Shown piece after piece: positions 25,059 through 42,654 of a stretch of 64,000 nt of DNA (positions are counted from its first letter, which is position 1; every line of letters begins with the position of its first letter). The position numbers and the translations under genes are program-made. The stretch is taken from contig JAPVLO010000381.1 of the NCBI GenBank assembly GCA_027257055.1, forward strand, positions 1,364,001 through 1,428,000. The letters are read 5' to 3'. The stretch is from Cephalopachus bancanus (taxonomy: Eukaryota > Chordata > Mammalia > Primates > Tarsiidae). Under the pieces are notes generated by a model. It made no database searches. It saw nothing but the letters and a program-made list of their open reading frames with translations, and was not told where the DNA came from.

Positions 25059-25700
25059 TTGAATGTGTTCTCCAAAATACATGTGTTGGAAACTCACTCC
25101 CCAAAGCGGCCGTGTCAGGAGGCCTACTGGGGGTGTTCGGGGCCCGAGGGCTCCGCCTCCCGAGTGGAATGATGCGGTGACTGCAGGAGCGGTTTTGTCG
25201 TAGGAGGGGCCAGGCGCCCCTTGCCATCGCCCGTGCTCTCCTACCTTGTGATGACGCCGTGAGAAGGCCAGCCCCAGACGCGGCCCAGGCTCCAGAACCA
25301 CGAGCCAAAGGAGCATCTGTTGTTCGTAATTACCCAGTCTGGCCGGGTTCGGTGGCTCAGCCTGTCATCCCAGCACTTCGGGAGGCCGAGGCGAGTGGAC
25401 TGCATGAGCCTGCGGGTTCGAGACCCGCCCGGGCAACTTGGTGAGACCTCGTCTCTACAATAAATCAACAACTAGCCAGGCGTGGTAGCGCGCGCCTGTA
25501 GTTCCGGCTACTCGGAAGGCTGAGTCGGAAGGATCGCCGGAGCCCAGCAGGTCGAGGCTGCGGTGGCCGGGAGAGTGCCGCTGCACTCCAGGCTGGGCAA
25601 CAGAGTGAGACTCCAACTCAAAATAATAATAATAACTATTATTACCCAGTCTGTGGTATTCTGTGAGAGCAACCCAAATGGACTGAGATCTGGTATCTGC
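25045..25700 (+). mobile_element. MaLR-type LTR, split by an Alu
   Basis: TACTGTTTGAATGTGTTCTCC, CATGTGTTGGAAACTC, ATTACCCAGTCTGTGGTATT and CCAAATGGACTGAGA follow the order of MST/MLT1 LTRs. The Alu at 25341-25640 interrupts it. Confidence 0.7.
25341..25640 (+). mobile_element. Alu, derived type, inside a MaLR LTR
   Basis: Well-preserved copy with GGTTCGAGACCCGCC, flanked by ATTACCCAGTCT at 25329-25340 and 25641-25652. Confidence 0.94.
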
Positions 25701-26009
25701 ATTTTTAGCAAGCACCGAGGTATTTCTGACGGTCCTCAGCCCTGACTTTCAGATAGTACTCCAGGAAAGAGCACTCATTTCCAAGACAGCATCCCGTCTT
25801 CAGGCTTCTTTTTCAGTTCCATACTTCTTTTTCAATTTCACTTGGCAGTTTTTAAATGACCCCTTATCAGATTATTTTTCAAATAAAATCTTCAAAACGT
25901 TATTCTCACTGTAATTACACAACAATAATGCTGAAAGGCGAGGCACATCAGAAAAGAAAACTGAAAGCCTCACTTGCTCTGAGGTATCATTTATTGATTT
26001 ATTACCTGA

Positions 26010-26316
26010 GGTATCAGTTATTTATTTATTACCATTTTGCGTGAGAGTCTCGCTCTGTTGCCCAGGCTGAAATGCAGGGTCACAATCACGGCTCGTTGCA
26101 GCCTCGATCTCCTGGGCTCAAGCGATCCTCCTGCCTCAGCCTCCTGAGAAGCTGGGACTACAACTACGTGGCCAGACACCCCAGATTTGAATGTTCTGTA
26201 GCGACAGGGTCTCACTATGTTGCCCAGGCTGGTCCTGAACTTCTGGGCTCAAGCAATCTTCCTGTCTCGGTCTCCCAAAGTGCTGAGATTGCAGGTGCCA
26301 GCCACTGTGCCTGGCC
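26010..26316 (-). mobile_element. Alu, old AluJ-like copy
   Basis: GAGTCTCGCTCTGTTGCCC and CTCCTGGGCTCAAGCGATCC are ancestral-type. CTGAGGTATCA occurs at both flanks. Confidence 0.87.
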
Positions 26317-27866
26317 TGAGGTATCATTTAAAATTAGGGCTGTATGGGATGCTGATCGGTCTAGGGTAGTTCTCTCATCTTAATCGTTAAGCAATATTTT
26401 AAGCATTCCCCTGATTATGACTCCTGCTGTCTCCATCATCCAGCTGACTCATTCGTGCCACAAGGTGAGATGACACCTGAACTCTCAGCAGTCCTCCAAC
26501 CTCTTTCACTGGGTTTTCAGAAGTCTTGCTGCCATTCACTGCTTTCCTGTTTGAACCTTTTAGGGTCAGAACTCTTTCTTTGCTCCATTTCTTTCATTGT
26601 TTTCCAAAAGATGACGTGAAGCTTCTGGAAATTCCTGCCTGACCAGAAATGTCATCTGCTGCACCGACTGCAGCAAATTTATATTTTTAAGTCGCAAACT
26701 CAGATTTTTCTGTTGCCTGCATAACTGCAGATACGACAGGCTACCCTGGCGTTGCCAAAGTCAATATGTGAAGTCTGTCTCTAGGGCAACAGACTGGAGA
26801 GCGGGAGAGGAGGTTCTGAACCACATTCCTGTCCATCTGATTTAGCAACAGGCGTCCACACGCGCCCACTAGGCTGCGGCCGCCCCTTTGTCTGATCTCG
26901 AAATTACATGGCGTGATTCTCTGGCTGTGACTGCAGTGTTTTTTGAGACACTCGATTTCAACCTGCGCCGCTGTGCCCACACACATCATCCCCGACTGCC
27001 ACTACCTACAAGCTGTTTGGGCGGGCCCCAACACACAGGCGTGCGCGTCCACCACCATCTTGGAACTTTCCCTGCAACATGAGGGTGGCAAGCATTCAGC
27101 AGCTTCATTAAGAAATCTGCCACTGCCACACAATGGGCAGCCCAACTCAGCAAGCACTTCCTGCTGCTTCGGGGAAAGCTCTTCCCGGTTTTTTTTTTAA
27201 GCCACTGCACAGATGGTCTCTTTCTACCCAACTGTAGAGTTTCACAATGCTTCTTTTTCACAGCCTCAAGAACACACTATACCATCCCACGGCAGAAATG
27301 TCCATCTAAACCCTCCCACACCATAACTTAATAATTTAAATTCATCCAACCGTAACCCTGCATTGCTTTAAGGAGAAAAACACACAAAGCTCAGGGTCCT
27401 GAATAACCCAAATGCATAAGATAAACTGATATGTGAAGGACATTTAATACAATTAACACGGAGCGGAAGAATGTTTTTCTTAGAGTTGCACTTGTGTGAC
27501 TAAGAAACAGTGACAACCCTATAAGCTGAGCTGCTCTCAACTTCACCTGTGGTTTTTTGCTGTTGCTAAAACCTGTTCATTCCTTTAACATCTTTACATT
27601 GTACTACTACTAACATTTTTATTAATTTTGACACATGCATATAAGGTTCTGTGTGAAAAGGGGTGAAATTGTAACAAGCCAAACATACCAGTCACCTGCT
27701 TTGAAGAAAGGTTTTGTAAAATAAAGTTACATGTTCACATATGTCCCCTGACATGCAGAGGTGAGCGCGCCACAATGAACGCAGAACAATGACTGGCATC
27801 AAGCCTCTACTAAAACCATACATGCATCCTGCTATGTTAAAAATCAAAATCCTAGATTGGTAGGAT
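26317..27866. other. Intron sequence, nothing recognised
   Basis: Unique-looking, AT-rich towards 27300-27860. No supported feature. Confidence 0.5.
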
Positions 27867-28161
27867 TTTTGTTTGTTTGTTTTTTGGGTTGGAATCTCCC
27901 TCTGTCACCCAGGCTGGAGTGCAGCGGCACACTCACGGCCACCCCAGCGTTGATCGGCTGGGCTCCGGTGATCCTCCCACCTCGGCCTTCCAAGCAGCCA
28001 GAATTACAGGCACACACTACACCCAGCTAACTTTTGATTTATTGTAGAGACGAGTTCTCGCCAAGTTGCCTGGGCTGATCCTGAACCCACAAGCGCAGGC
28101 AATCCACTCCCCTCGGCCTCCCAAAGTGCTGGGAGGACAGGCTGAGCCACTGAGCCCAGCT
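27867..28161 (-). mobile_element. Alu, derived type
   Basis: TTTTTTGGGTTGGAATCTCC to GAGCCCAGCT; flanks share GATTGGT(A/C)GGATTT. Confidence 0.9.
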
Positions 28162-28779
28162 GATTGGTCGGGATTTTAAAAGAATTTGCTTATGTCTACC
28201 ACAATAAGACGAGCAAACTGCCTAAGAGAGTTCAGCAAAAAGCCACTGAAGCACAACTTTGACTCTACCAACTCCCAGCTGTGAGGGAGCAACCTCAGGG
28301 CAGGAAGTATCACAGCCACCTCCTCCGGACACACCGACCTGGAGTTAGGCCTGCGTCTGTGGAGAACTGCGAGCACAGGCCTTGAAGACTGACCAGGTCA
28401 CAGCACACGCCGCCTTGGCCAGTGGCCTAATACCCGCACGTCCCTGGGTCACATCTCAAGCTCCTCCACGGTTCGCCTACATCTGCGACGTTCCGGCAGG
28501 ACAAGTGCATGCTTTCATTCCAGGAACAGCAAAACCAGTTCAGGAAACAAGGTCCAGTCAGCCTATCACCACCAGCTGTCCATCCTCAAGACCCCCAGCT
28601 GGCCGACACAGGGAAGCCAAACCATCCAGCTAGAGACAGCGAGGCAGTGAGCCCGGTTCCTGCCACAAATAACATGGCCAGGAGCACAGCAGGTGCAGCA
28701 AGGGGAAAAGCTGTGGTGGGTGGGCAACCTTGGAGCAGCAAGACGCTCTGGAAAAAGTGAAGTAATTTGTAAACCATCC
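28162..28779. other. Intron sequence, nothing recognised
   Basis: No supported feature. Confidence 0.5.
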
Positions 28780-29070
28780 TTTTTCTTTTTTGAGTCGGAG
28801 TCTCACTCCGTCGTCCAGCCTAGAGTGCAGTGGCATGCTCACGGTCACCCCAGTGTCGACCCACTGGGCTCCGGCAATCCTTCCGCCTCAGCCTTCCAAG
28901 TAGCCGGAACTACAGGTGCGCACTACCAAGCCTGGCTCATTTGTTATTTATTGTAGAGACGAGGACTCACCAAGTTGCCCGGGCTGGTCTTGAACCCCTG
29001 GTCTCAGGCAATCCACTCGCCTCGGCCTCCCAAAGAGCTGGGATGACAGGCTGAGCCACCGAGCCCAGCC
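28780..29070 (-). mobile_element. Alu, derived type, first of a stack of three
   Basis: TTTTTTGAGTCGGAGTCTC to GAGCCCAGCC. TAAACCAT lies on both sides. Confidence 0.92.
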
Positions 29071-29079
29071 TCTAAACCA

Positions 29080-29321
29080 TTTTTTTTTTTTTGAGTTGGA
29101 GTCTCACTCTGTCACCCAGACTGGAGTGCAGTGGCACACTCCCGGCCACTGCAGCCTCGATCTGCTGGGCTCAGGTGATCTGTCCACCTCAGCCTTCCAA
29201 GTAGCTGGGACTACAGGCACCATGCTTGGCTAACTTTTTGATTTATTGTAGAGAGGAGGTCTTGCCAAGTTGCCCAGGCGAGTCTCAAACCCGCAGGCTC
29301 AGGCAATCCTCTCACCTCAGC
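29080..29321 (-). mobile_element. Alu, derived type, 5'-truncated, second of the stack
   Basis: Starts in a T-run and stops at CTCACCTCAGCC, so the Alu 5' end is missing. CTAAACC lies on both sides. Confidence 0.9.
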
Positions 29322-29328
29322 CCTAAAC

Positions 29329-29614
29329 CTTTTTTTTTTTTGAGTTGGAGTCTCACTCTGTCGCCCAGACTGGAGTGCAGTGGCCACTCCCGGACACCGC
29401 AGCCTCGACCTGCTGGGCTCTGGCGATCCGTCCGCCTCAGCCTTCCAAAGAGCAGGAACTACAGGCACGCGCTACCATGCCCAGCTTATTTTTGATTTAT
29501 TGTAGAGATGAGGTCTTGCTGCCCAGGCGGGTCTCGAACCCGTGGGCCCAGGCAATCCACTCACCTCAGCCTCCCAAAGACGCAGGATTACAGGCTGAGC
29601 CACCAAGCCCGGCT
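29329..29614 (-). mobile_element. Alu, youngest type, third of the stack
   Basis: On the sense strand it has GGGCAGCAAGACC and GGGAGTGGCCACTG, both diagnostic deletions. Ends at AAGCCCGGCT before CCTAAACTATTC. Confidence 0.92.
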
Positions 29615-29880
29615 CCTAAACTATTCTTAATGCTACCAGAAACCAAAGGGAAAGCAGTAGAACATCTGTACAAGACAACCTTCAACAGATTCTCCAAAAA
29701 AAACTGAACATACTGAAGAGAAGAGTGGTCATGGACATTTTAACAAAAGGCAGGCAAGTCGGTCACTCACCTGCACAGACAACAGTTGCTTACGTCAAAA
29801 AGAAAAGCACAGCTTGTCAAGGGTGTCATGTCCACAGTAAGCTGCAGCGGGTGAGACCTCAGGATATAAAACTCTGCAGA

Positions 29881-30188
29881 GGGCCAGGAGTGGTGGCTCA
29901 AGCCTGTCATTCCAGCACTTTGGGAGGCTGAGGTGAGGGAGTTGCCTGAGCCCATGAGTTCAAGAACAGCCCGGGCAACTTGGAGAAACCTCATCCCTAC
30001 AATAAATCAAAAAAATTAGCCGAGTGGGGTAGCATGCGCCTGTAGTTCTGGCTACTCGGAAGGCTGAGGCAGAAGGATCGCCAGAGCCCAGCAGGCGAGG
30101 CTGCGGTGGCCATGAGGGTCCCACTCACTGCACTCCAGCCCAGGCGACAGAGTGAGGCTCTCCAACTCAAAAAAAAAAAAAAAAAAAA
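29881..30188 (+). mobile_element. Alu, derived type
   Basis: GGGCCAGGAGTGGTGGCTCA to a long A-run. Has CTCAAGCCTGT, the middle step of the local series. Confidence 0.92.
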
Positions 30189-32371
30189 GACTCAGCTACA
30201 GCTAATCCCAAACTGGAACAGGAGACACATGTCTCACAAAGAGCTCAGGTTCCCAGAAAAAGACTACCAGAAAGGGGGAAGGGGCCAGCCGGAGAACAGA
30301 GATTCCTCCCAGCACATCTTAGCGCCTCCGGGGGGGGTGGCGTGTAGACACACCGCTGAGCAGTAGGACTCTTGAGTCGGCAGCACGTCTTGCTACCTCC
30401 ATGTGGGTTTGCTCCATCCATACACCACAGGAGGGACAGACTCCAACCAGAGCTCATCTCCGTCCTCCGTCTGGGCGTGCTGTACGGATGCGCCACCGGA
30501 GGCTCAGCCTCCAAGCCAGGAGTGTGCAATCCCTTTCTGTCACTCTGGTCTGCTCCATGGCCACCGAAGAGGTCACACTTGGTGGCCAAAATCTCACCAC
30601 CTGCCTAATGGAGAAGGTGGAAAAGGGCTGGCGGGCTTGAGGGTGTGACTGTCAATTTAAGCATGAGACTGATACGTGAAACCTAATTAGACCAAATGCC
30701 TCCCAGTCTTAACTGATACAACTGCATATGCAATTAATTAGAACTGATTTTAACAGTCCTGTTTGGAATCCTTTGCTCCCCATTCCTACAAATCAAATTA
30801 CCAAGGAATAAATTTAATTTTTCACCTTTTATTTTAAGAGAGACGCAAACTTACATTAACTGGGTTTGATCCGCCAGGTAAGTCATTTAACTAGCAATTA
30901 TTTTACTCTGAAACTAAAAGCCCATTCAAATTGCTCCATCTATATGATAATTCTCTGGTAAATATGACAATCTTGCAAGACTGCTGCAGAAAAACGTGTA
31001 TAAGCTCCTAGCTCTTCATCTGAAAAGGGAAGGTGGAAGAAATAAAGACCTACCCTGCAGAATTCGAGAACACCGTTAAAGCCACCTTTTGCCACGTGCT
31101 TTTGCCCACCACTGGTTTTTCTATGACAAATCAAAAGTAGCAAGGAACTTAGAAAGCATGCTAAGGGGCTATTTGGCGGACCAAGACACAAGGTGCAGAT
31201 GGGAGAGGGTAACAGCCAAAGCAAGGCTCAGATGCTGCAATGAGGTAACCACAAATCTGAGAGGGCTTGCACATAATGTTTCCCTATTCCAGAGAAGTCC
31301 CCTGGAGGGCCAGCAGGGAAGCCACTGGTTTATTATAACAGAACTTAGATGACAGCCAGCCGGTCAGTGAAGAATCCATGTCTTGGGGCAGTACAACAAG
31401 CAGTTTTATAACCAAAGAAATCAAGCTCACCATTCAAATTCCTATCCTGTGTATACAGTTACACTGCGTAAGAGTGATGACCTCACTGCTTTCAGCTTTG
31501 CTTGTTCTCCTGGACCCTGAGACGCATTACGGGGAATATGTACACACTTCAGAGACCAGAGTCCGCCCCTGAGGGAGGGGGCAGGGAGAAGCCAGGTATA
31601 AGGGGAACAGTCCATGTCTGGACAATACCCCACAAATGTGAAACTGGAGACAACCAGGAGCCCACGGGTGGGGAAGGGAGAGGAGGCCCCACGAGTGAGG
31701 AGGGAGGAGCAAAGGCAGCTTGACAGGCTTGGACAGAGAGGAGACACACCAGCTGAAGGACCTTCCACGAGTGAAACCCACTGAGCACACGAGCGCGGGC
31801 GGCATTCACTGCAACGCACGCACCTGGCCAGAACAGTGACTGGTGTGACAAGTGACAGCAGCCACAGATGCCACGTGGAGTGAGGCAAGGGTGAGCCCAC
31901 GCCTGGGGAGTGCAGACTCAAGACCCACGAACCGTGGCCAGCACACAGTTATCTGCATGATTCTGGAGAACAACAGACACGTGGCAGTCGCACGTGGGGC
32001 CAGAGAGAAAGACACACCTGCTCTGAAAACAATCCAGGGGATCCTCGTAATCGGAGTCTCAGAGGCAGCAGGACGGGCCTGCAGGCAGCAGGGACCTCGG
32101 GACTGAAGCGGGAACAGAACTGGACAAGGAAGTGCCACATGGATGGCCCCCAGAGCAGGACGTGGGATGCACTGGGTGGGCGTGGGCGCTGTGACTGTTG
32201 GTGTGAACATCCCAGGCACCCTCAGCTCCAGCCACACTGCTCTCACTGGCCCCACAGAACCACCCAGCAATACTCCCCGAGATGCCCCAGCAACAGCTTG
32301 GATGTGTCCCCTCCTAAACGCAGGTGTTGCCAGTGAGATGGCACGAAGACCAGGCTTGAGAGAGGATCGGG
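30189..32371. other. Intron sequence, nothing recognised
   Basis: No exon or named repeat. Scattered open frames of up to about 190 codons lack recognisable content. Confidence 0.5.
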
Positions 32372-32575
32372 CCACTTGTCTCTACAATAAAATAAAAAAT
32401 AGCTGGGTGTGGTAGCGCACGTCTTTAGTCCGGCTACTTGGAAGGCTGAGGCGGAAGGACCGCCAGGGCCCAGAAGGTCGATGCTGGGGTGACCGTGAGG
32501 GTGCATGCCACTGCACTCCAGCCTGGGTGAAGGAGTGAGACTCCAACTCAAAAAAAAAGAAAGAAAGAAAAAGAG
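32372..32575 (+). mobile_element. Alu, 5'-truncated
   Basis: Begins at the TCTCTACAATAAAATAAA linker and contains the right arm and a (GAAA)n tail. Confidence 0.88.
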
Positions 32576-33143
32576 AAAGGAAACTCATTTCGGACGTCAG
32601 GCTCCAGACACTCAACAGCATCAACCCACAACGTGGTTGTATTAATTTGCAAAGGAAGGAAAACAGTCATCTGAAGGCTAATTTGAATCCACACTGCATC
32701 ATATGAGGAAATTTGCTCAAGTCACGACACAGCCAAGATTAATAGGTGCCTCCACCCACTCCTTAAGCAGTTTTAGGTACAAAAAACAATTGTCGCTTCT
32801 CTTCCCAAGACTATTTAAGAATGGAAGTTTGCAGAAGAGCACAGAAAGGTGTACCACTACACATTCTCATCATCAGTTCCAGGCAGCTTTACAGCGTGAG
32901 GACTCAGGTGCCAGCCTGCCAACTCAAGGATCTGTATTCACTTCCAAGCGCTAAAATAGGGACGGCCCTGGTGTCTGGAATCACGCCGCTCCCCTCTCAG
33001 GTTAACAAACAAACAATAAAGGCTAATGGCAAGATTACTTTTAGATCATTCCACGTTTATCTTCATAAAACAATACAAAGCGAACTGCCAAATAAGAATT
33101 TATGATGCTTTAATTTACTCATCAATAAAAATTCTTGGTTCCA

Positions 33144-33440
33144 GGCCGGGCGCAGTGGCTCAAGTCTGTCATCCCAGCACTTTGGGAAGCCAAGGTGAGA
33201 GGACTGCCTGAGCCCAGGGGTTCAAGACCACCCTGGGCAACTTGGTAGGATCACGTCTCTACAATAAATCAAAAAGTTAGCCAGGCATGGTAGCACGTGC
33301 CTGTGGTTCCAGCTACTCGGAAGGCTGAGGCAGAAGGATCACCTGAACCCAGACATTTTGAGGCTACGGTGGCCTGAGCGTGCCACTGCACTCCGGCATG
33401 GGCCACAGAGTGAGACTCCAACTTAAAAATAAAAATAAAA
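33144..33440 (+). mobile_element. Alu, derived type
   Basis: GGCCGGGCGCAGTGGCTCAA to (AAAAT)n. AATTCTTGGTTCCA at 33130-33143 and 33441-33454 is the target-site duplication. Confidence 0.94.
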
Positions 33441-33454
33441 AATTCTTGGTTCCA

Positions 33455-38332
<4,878 letters not shown>

Positions 38333-38619
38333 TGCCGGGCTCGGTGGCTCAGCCTGTAATCCCACACCTTTGGGAGGCTCAGGTGAGTGGATTGCCTGAG
38401 CCCGCGGGTTCGAGACCCGCCTGGGCAGCGAGACCTCATCTCTACAATAAATCAAAAAATCAGCCGGGCATGGTAGTGCATGCCTGTAATTCCGGCTACT
38501 CGGAAGGCTGAGGCGGAAGGATCGCCGGAGCCCAGCAGGTCGAGGCTGTGGTGGCCGGGAGCGGCCCCTGCACTCCAGTCTGGGCGACAGAGTGAGACTC
38601 CAACTCAAAAAAAAAAAAA
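38333..38619 (+). mobile_element. Alu, youngest type
   Basis: GTGCCGGGCTCGGTGGCTCA, GGGCAGCGAGACC, GGGAGCGGCCCCTG. Little diverged. Confidence 0.94.
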
Positions 38620-40561
38620 TCAGAACTACACCTAATTTCCCTCACAGAAAGTCTTAGGGGTCTGAGCCTTCTCCATCCTATTCTGAAGAAAGAACTTAAG
38701 CCAAAAATAGATTTTTTTCCCCATACTTGAGCTATGAGTTTCCTGAATCACAGGAAAGGAAGGAGGGGTGGTGGGAGGGAGGGAGACCGCGAAAATAGTC
38801 ACAGATGGTCTAATATACGACAAGGAACCCCGCAGGCCTGACCGGAGCGCAGGGTGGGAGAGCAGGACATCTCCCGCCACAGGTGAGGCCAGAGAGGCTG
38901 ATCCGTGCGAGTCTCACTTGGGTCAGAGGCAGAACCAGGACTGGGCCACCTGTTGAGCACCATCCGCAGTCACCACCACCTGGGCACAGTTTGGGTGCCC
39001 AGCGTTCAAGCCGGCTGTTGGAAGCAGAACAAAACGCCCTACGGCACTCACGTTATAAATGCTGGCTCACTGAATTACCAGACTGCACACACACAGTCTG
39101 TTTTACCGTTTCACTATGATATGGCACCAGAAGTTCTGGTCTCCAGAAAAGAGAAGCCAAAGATGTTAACGTTTTTCAAGCACCTACAAGGTCCTGGGCG
39201 CGCAAGACTCCTCGTCTCATGGCATCCTGAGGCTGGAGAAGCAGATGGTCGCCATTGTTGGCTAAGGACAAATTAGCCTGAAACCACACGGACGACCAAA
39301 AGAAGAGCAGTTCTTTCTGCCTTTTCTACGATGTGTTCTCCACCACGGCAACAGAGCACACCCGCAGAGGCATGCCCCTGCCTCCCCAGGACGTCTCTGA
39401 AGATCCCGCATGTGTCAGCCTCCCCAGACACTCAGAGAAGCCGCCTCCTGTGTCCGGCTTCCTCCGGCCTCCTTGGCAAGACCACCAGGCCCTGCTTGCC
39501 CCAGACGGTCCCCATGCACTCCTGTGACGGCAACATGACCGACCGCATCCCTCTTCACGCTCAAACGAGTCGCACGGTCACTCCCACAGCCTCCATGCCA
39601 CCTCCCCACCCGAGCAGGCCAGGCCTCCACGAAACTCCGCCCCCCGCCACCCCTGGTCCGGCGTTAACGCCCAGCCCGGCCAAGCAGGGGCTCTCAAGCC
39701 AGCAAAGCGGGGGCGCGGTGCAGCTGGGGGCTTCCAGCCCTCCGCCAGGCGGGACGTCTAGATGCTCCCGGCCCTCTGCCGAGCAGGACGTCTGGCCTGC
39801 AGACAGGCTCTGACCGTGGAGTGTCAGGCAGGGTAAGCCCTGGACATGGGGCATATCTCAGACAGAACAGGCAGGTCGCATGGGCAGGCATGGCCCGTCA
39901 CACAGGCCAGCCCCACCTTGAGCCTGGCACAGAGTCCACTCCCAGAACCGTCCCAGCTTCTCCATTCCACCTCACTTCCCAACGGCCGGATCATCCGACA
40001 GCTCATCCAAGGGCTCCAAGCAGGCAGTGTGGGCTTCTCGGGGCCGCTGGAGGGCAACGACCAGCATCCAGGATGACAGTGAGAGCCACACATACCTCAC
40101 TGTACCAAGATGCCATCCGGGCGTGCCACTGGAGTTGGTTCCACTTGTCAGAGCTGGCTGTTGCTAGGGAAATGATTTTTCAAACTTCAGGACTGCAAAG
40201 GAACTCATATCTCCAACAAGGTGTAAGAGGAAACCCGGCCAATAGAAGAGGAGGCACCTCCCAAAGTTCCAAAGCCAGGACTGCACCCGCCTCCACGCTC
40301 TCTCCAGCAGAGGCGATCCTCAGCGCCCACACACCAGACCCTCCCAGGCCTGGGCTCGGAGGCCCCGAGCTTACCCGAAGGGCGAACTTGTGTGGCTCAG
40401 CTGACATGCACACGTTTCAAGCTGCCCCTGACGGGCCTTCTAGCCAACACTAGAGTTTAAGCAGCATCACGGTCCTGTACAACAGGTCAATGCTTCATCC
40501 CTTTTTGGAAAAGAGAGTAGAAAAGAGAAAAAGTGCTCGTGCTAGGACAAGAAGATGAAGG
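38620..40561. other. Intron sequence, nothing recognised for certain
   Basis: 39155-39260 (TTTTTCAAGCACCTACAAGG) may be an ancient L2/MIR-class piece. 39330-40440 is GC-rich with long but empty open frames. Confidence 0.5.
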
Positions 40562-40902
40562 AGGCCGGGCTCGGTGGCTCAGCCTGTCATCCCAGCACTC
40601 TGGGAGGCCGAGGCGAGTGGACTGCCTGAGCCCGTGCGTTTGAAACCCACCTGGGCAACTTGGCGAGCCCTCGTCTCTACCATAAATAAATAAATAAATA
40701 AAACAATAAATAAATAAAACAATAAAACTAGCCGGGCATGGTAGCATGCACCTGTAGTTCCACTACTTGGAAGGCTGAGGCGGAAGGATCACCGGAGCCC
40801 AGCAGGTCGACGCCAGCGTAGCTGTGAGTGTGCCACTATACTCCCACCTGGATGAAGGAGCCAGAGTCCAACTCAAAAAAAAAGAGAAAGAAAAAGAAAA
40901 AA
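40562..40902 (+). mobile_element. Alu, derived type, expanded middle A-rich linker
   Basis: The linker between the arms is expanded to (AAAT)n/(AAAC)n at 40682-40728. The left arm is well kept. Confidence 0.92.
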
Positions 40903-41202
40903 CACTCCTGCTCATTCATTCCTAAATCATAAGTCGGGAAGATGCAGTGTTCCAAAAGCAACTTTTCTGGCAAACAAATAATTTAAGGAATTCATTTCCT
41001 TAGGCTACCAGAAAACTGTTCGAACCTGACAGCCTTGCCTGTCAGCACTCCCCATGACGAAACTTGAAGAACCTCGTGCCCACCCTCCCACTGCCCACAG
41101 GCTCCACGTTTCACAGTGCAGACAATCTACTCCTTACCTGCTGCCGCCACCCAAAGCAGCACCTCTGTCCTCCTCACACTTCCATCACAAAAATGGTTGT
41201 GT

Positions 41203-42312
41203 TCGAAAAGAAAACAACAAACAGCCCCATTACAAAGTAGGCAAAAGATGCGCATAGCTACTCTCAAAAGAAGACATACAGTAGCCAACAGATACACGGA
41301 AAAAATGCTCAGCCTCACTAGTCGTCCGAGAAACGCAAGTTAAAACCACACTGAGATGCAACCACCTAACTCCAGTCAGGACGGCCATCGTCCACAACTC
41401 AAAAAACAACAGATGCTGGAGAGGATTTGGGGGGCGGGGGAGGGAACACTCTGCACTGTTGGTGGGAATGTAAACTAGTACATCGTCTGTGGAAAACAGT
41501 GTGGTGATTCCTGAAAGATTTAAAAATCCGTCTTCCATGTGAACCCGCAATCCCCTTACTGGGAACATACCCAGAGGAACTCAAATCACTCTATGAAAAA
41601 TATAACTGCACACATGTCTATTGCAGCATTGTTCACAATGGAAAACATGGAACCAACTGTGCTGCCCCTCGAAAGAGGACTGGATTTAAAAAAGTGGGAC
41701 ATATACATGATGGAGTATTACACAGCCATAAAGAAAGACAAAATTATGAACTTCGCAGCAATTTGGATAGACTTAGAGATTATAATGGTGAGTGATCTAT
41801 CACAGAAACAAAGAACCAAGTATCATATATTCTCACTCATAAGCAATCCTTGAACAACTATCGCAACACTATAAGAAAGAGGCCGGGAGCGGTGGCTCAG
41901 TCTGTCATCCCAGCACTTTGGGAGGCCAAGATGAGTGGATTGCCTGAGCCCGAGGGTTCAAGGCCAGCCTGGGCAACTTGGCGAGACCTCATCTCTATAA
42001 TAAGTCACAAAATCTAGCCGGACGTGGTGGCGTGCGTCTGTAGTTCCAGCTACTTGGAAGGCTGAGGCGGAAGGATCGCCTAAGTCCAGCAGGTGGAAGC
42101 TGTGGTGGCAGTGAGCATGCCACTGCACTCCAGCCTGGGTGACAAGAGTGAGACTCTAACTCAAAAAAAAAAAAAAGAAAGGGATTGGCAATAGTGGGAA
42201 ACTGCCAGGGGAAGGGGAGGCACACCTCATCAACAAGGATACCTGCATAATGAACATTTGTATACCTAACCCTGAATTGTACCTCACATATTTAAAATAA
42301 AAAAATTTTTTT
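41203..42312 (+). mobile_element. L1 3' end, split by an Alu
   Basis: AAACAACAAACAGCCCCATT, CTCAAAAGAAGACATACAG, GATGCTGGAGAGGATTTGG, CACTGTTGGTGGGAATG, TGCAGCATTGTTCACAATGG and CAGCCATAAAGAAAGACAAA are in L1 ORF2-end/3' UTR order. After the Alu at 41881-42176 it resumes and ends CTCACATATTTAAAATAAAA. Coding capacity is lost. Confidence 0.92.
41881..42176 (+). mobile_element. Alu, derived type, inside L1
   Basis: GGCCGGGAGCGGTGGCTCAG to an A-run; AAGAAAG flanks on both sides. Confidence 0.93.
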
Positions 42313-42323
42313 TAATGGTGTGT

Positions 42324-42645
42324 TGGCTGGGCTCGGTGGCTCAACCTGTCATCCCAGCACTTTGGGAGGCTGAGGTGAGTGGATTGTCTGAGCCCACAGG
42401 TTCGAGACCCACCCAGGCAACTCGTTAGGCGGAGTGCCGACAGGCAAGGGGACTTGGCGAGACCTCGTCTCTACAATAAGTCAAAAATTAGCTGGGCATA
42501 GTAGCATGCCTATAGTTCCAGCTACTTGGAAGGCTGAGGCTGAAGGATCGCCGGAGTCCAGCAGGTAGAGGCTGCGGTGGCCGGGAGCGTGCCACTGCAC
42601 TCCAGTGTGGGTGACAGAGTGAGACTCCAACTCAAAAAAAAGAAT
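42324..42645 (+). mobile_element. Alu, derived type, with about 31-bp insertion
   Basis: Between GGCAA and ACTTGGCGAGACC lies an extra segment (42421-42452) of non-Alu sequence, itself closed by AGGCAA. Confidence 0.9.
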
Positions 42646-42654
42646 AGAAACACT

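Noticed and set aside
28816..29054. Frames such as those ending in ...ASASQRAGMTG
   Set aside because: Typical translations of Alu sequence; the same peptides recur at every Alu in the window.
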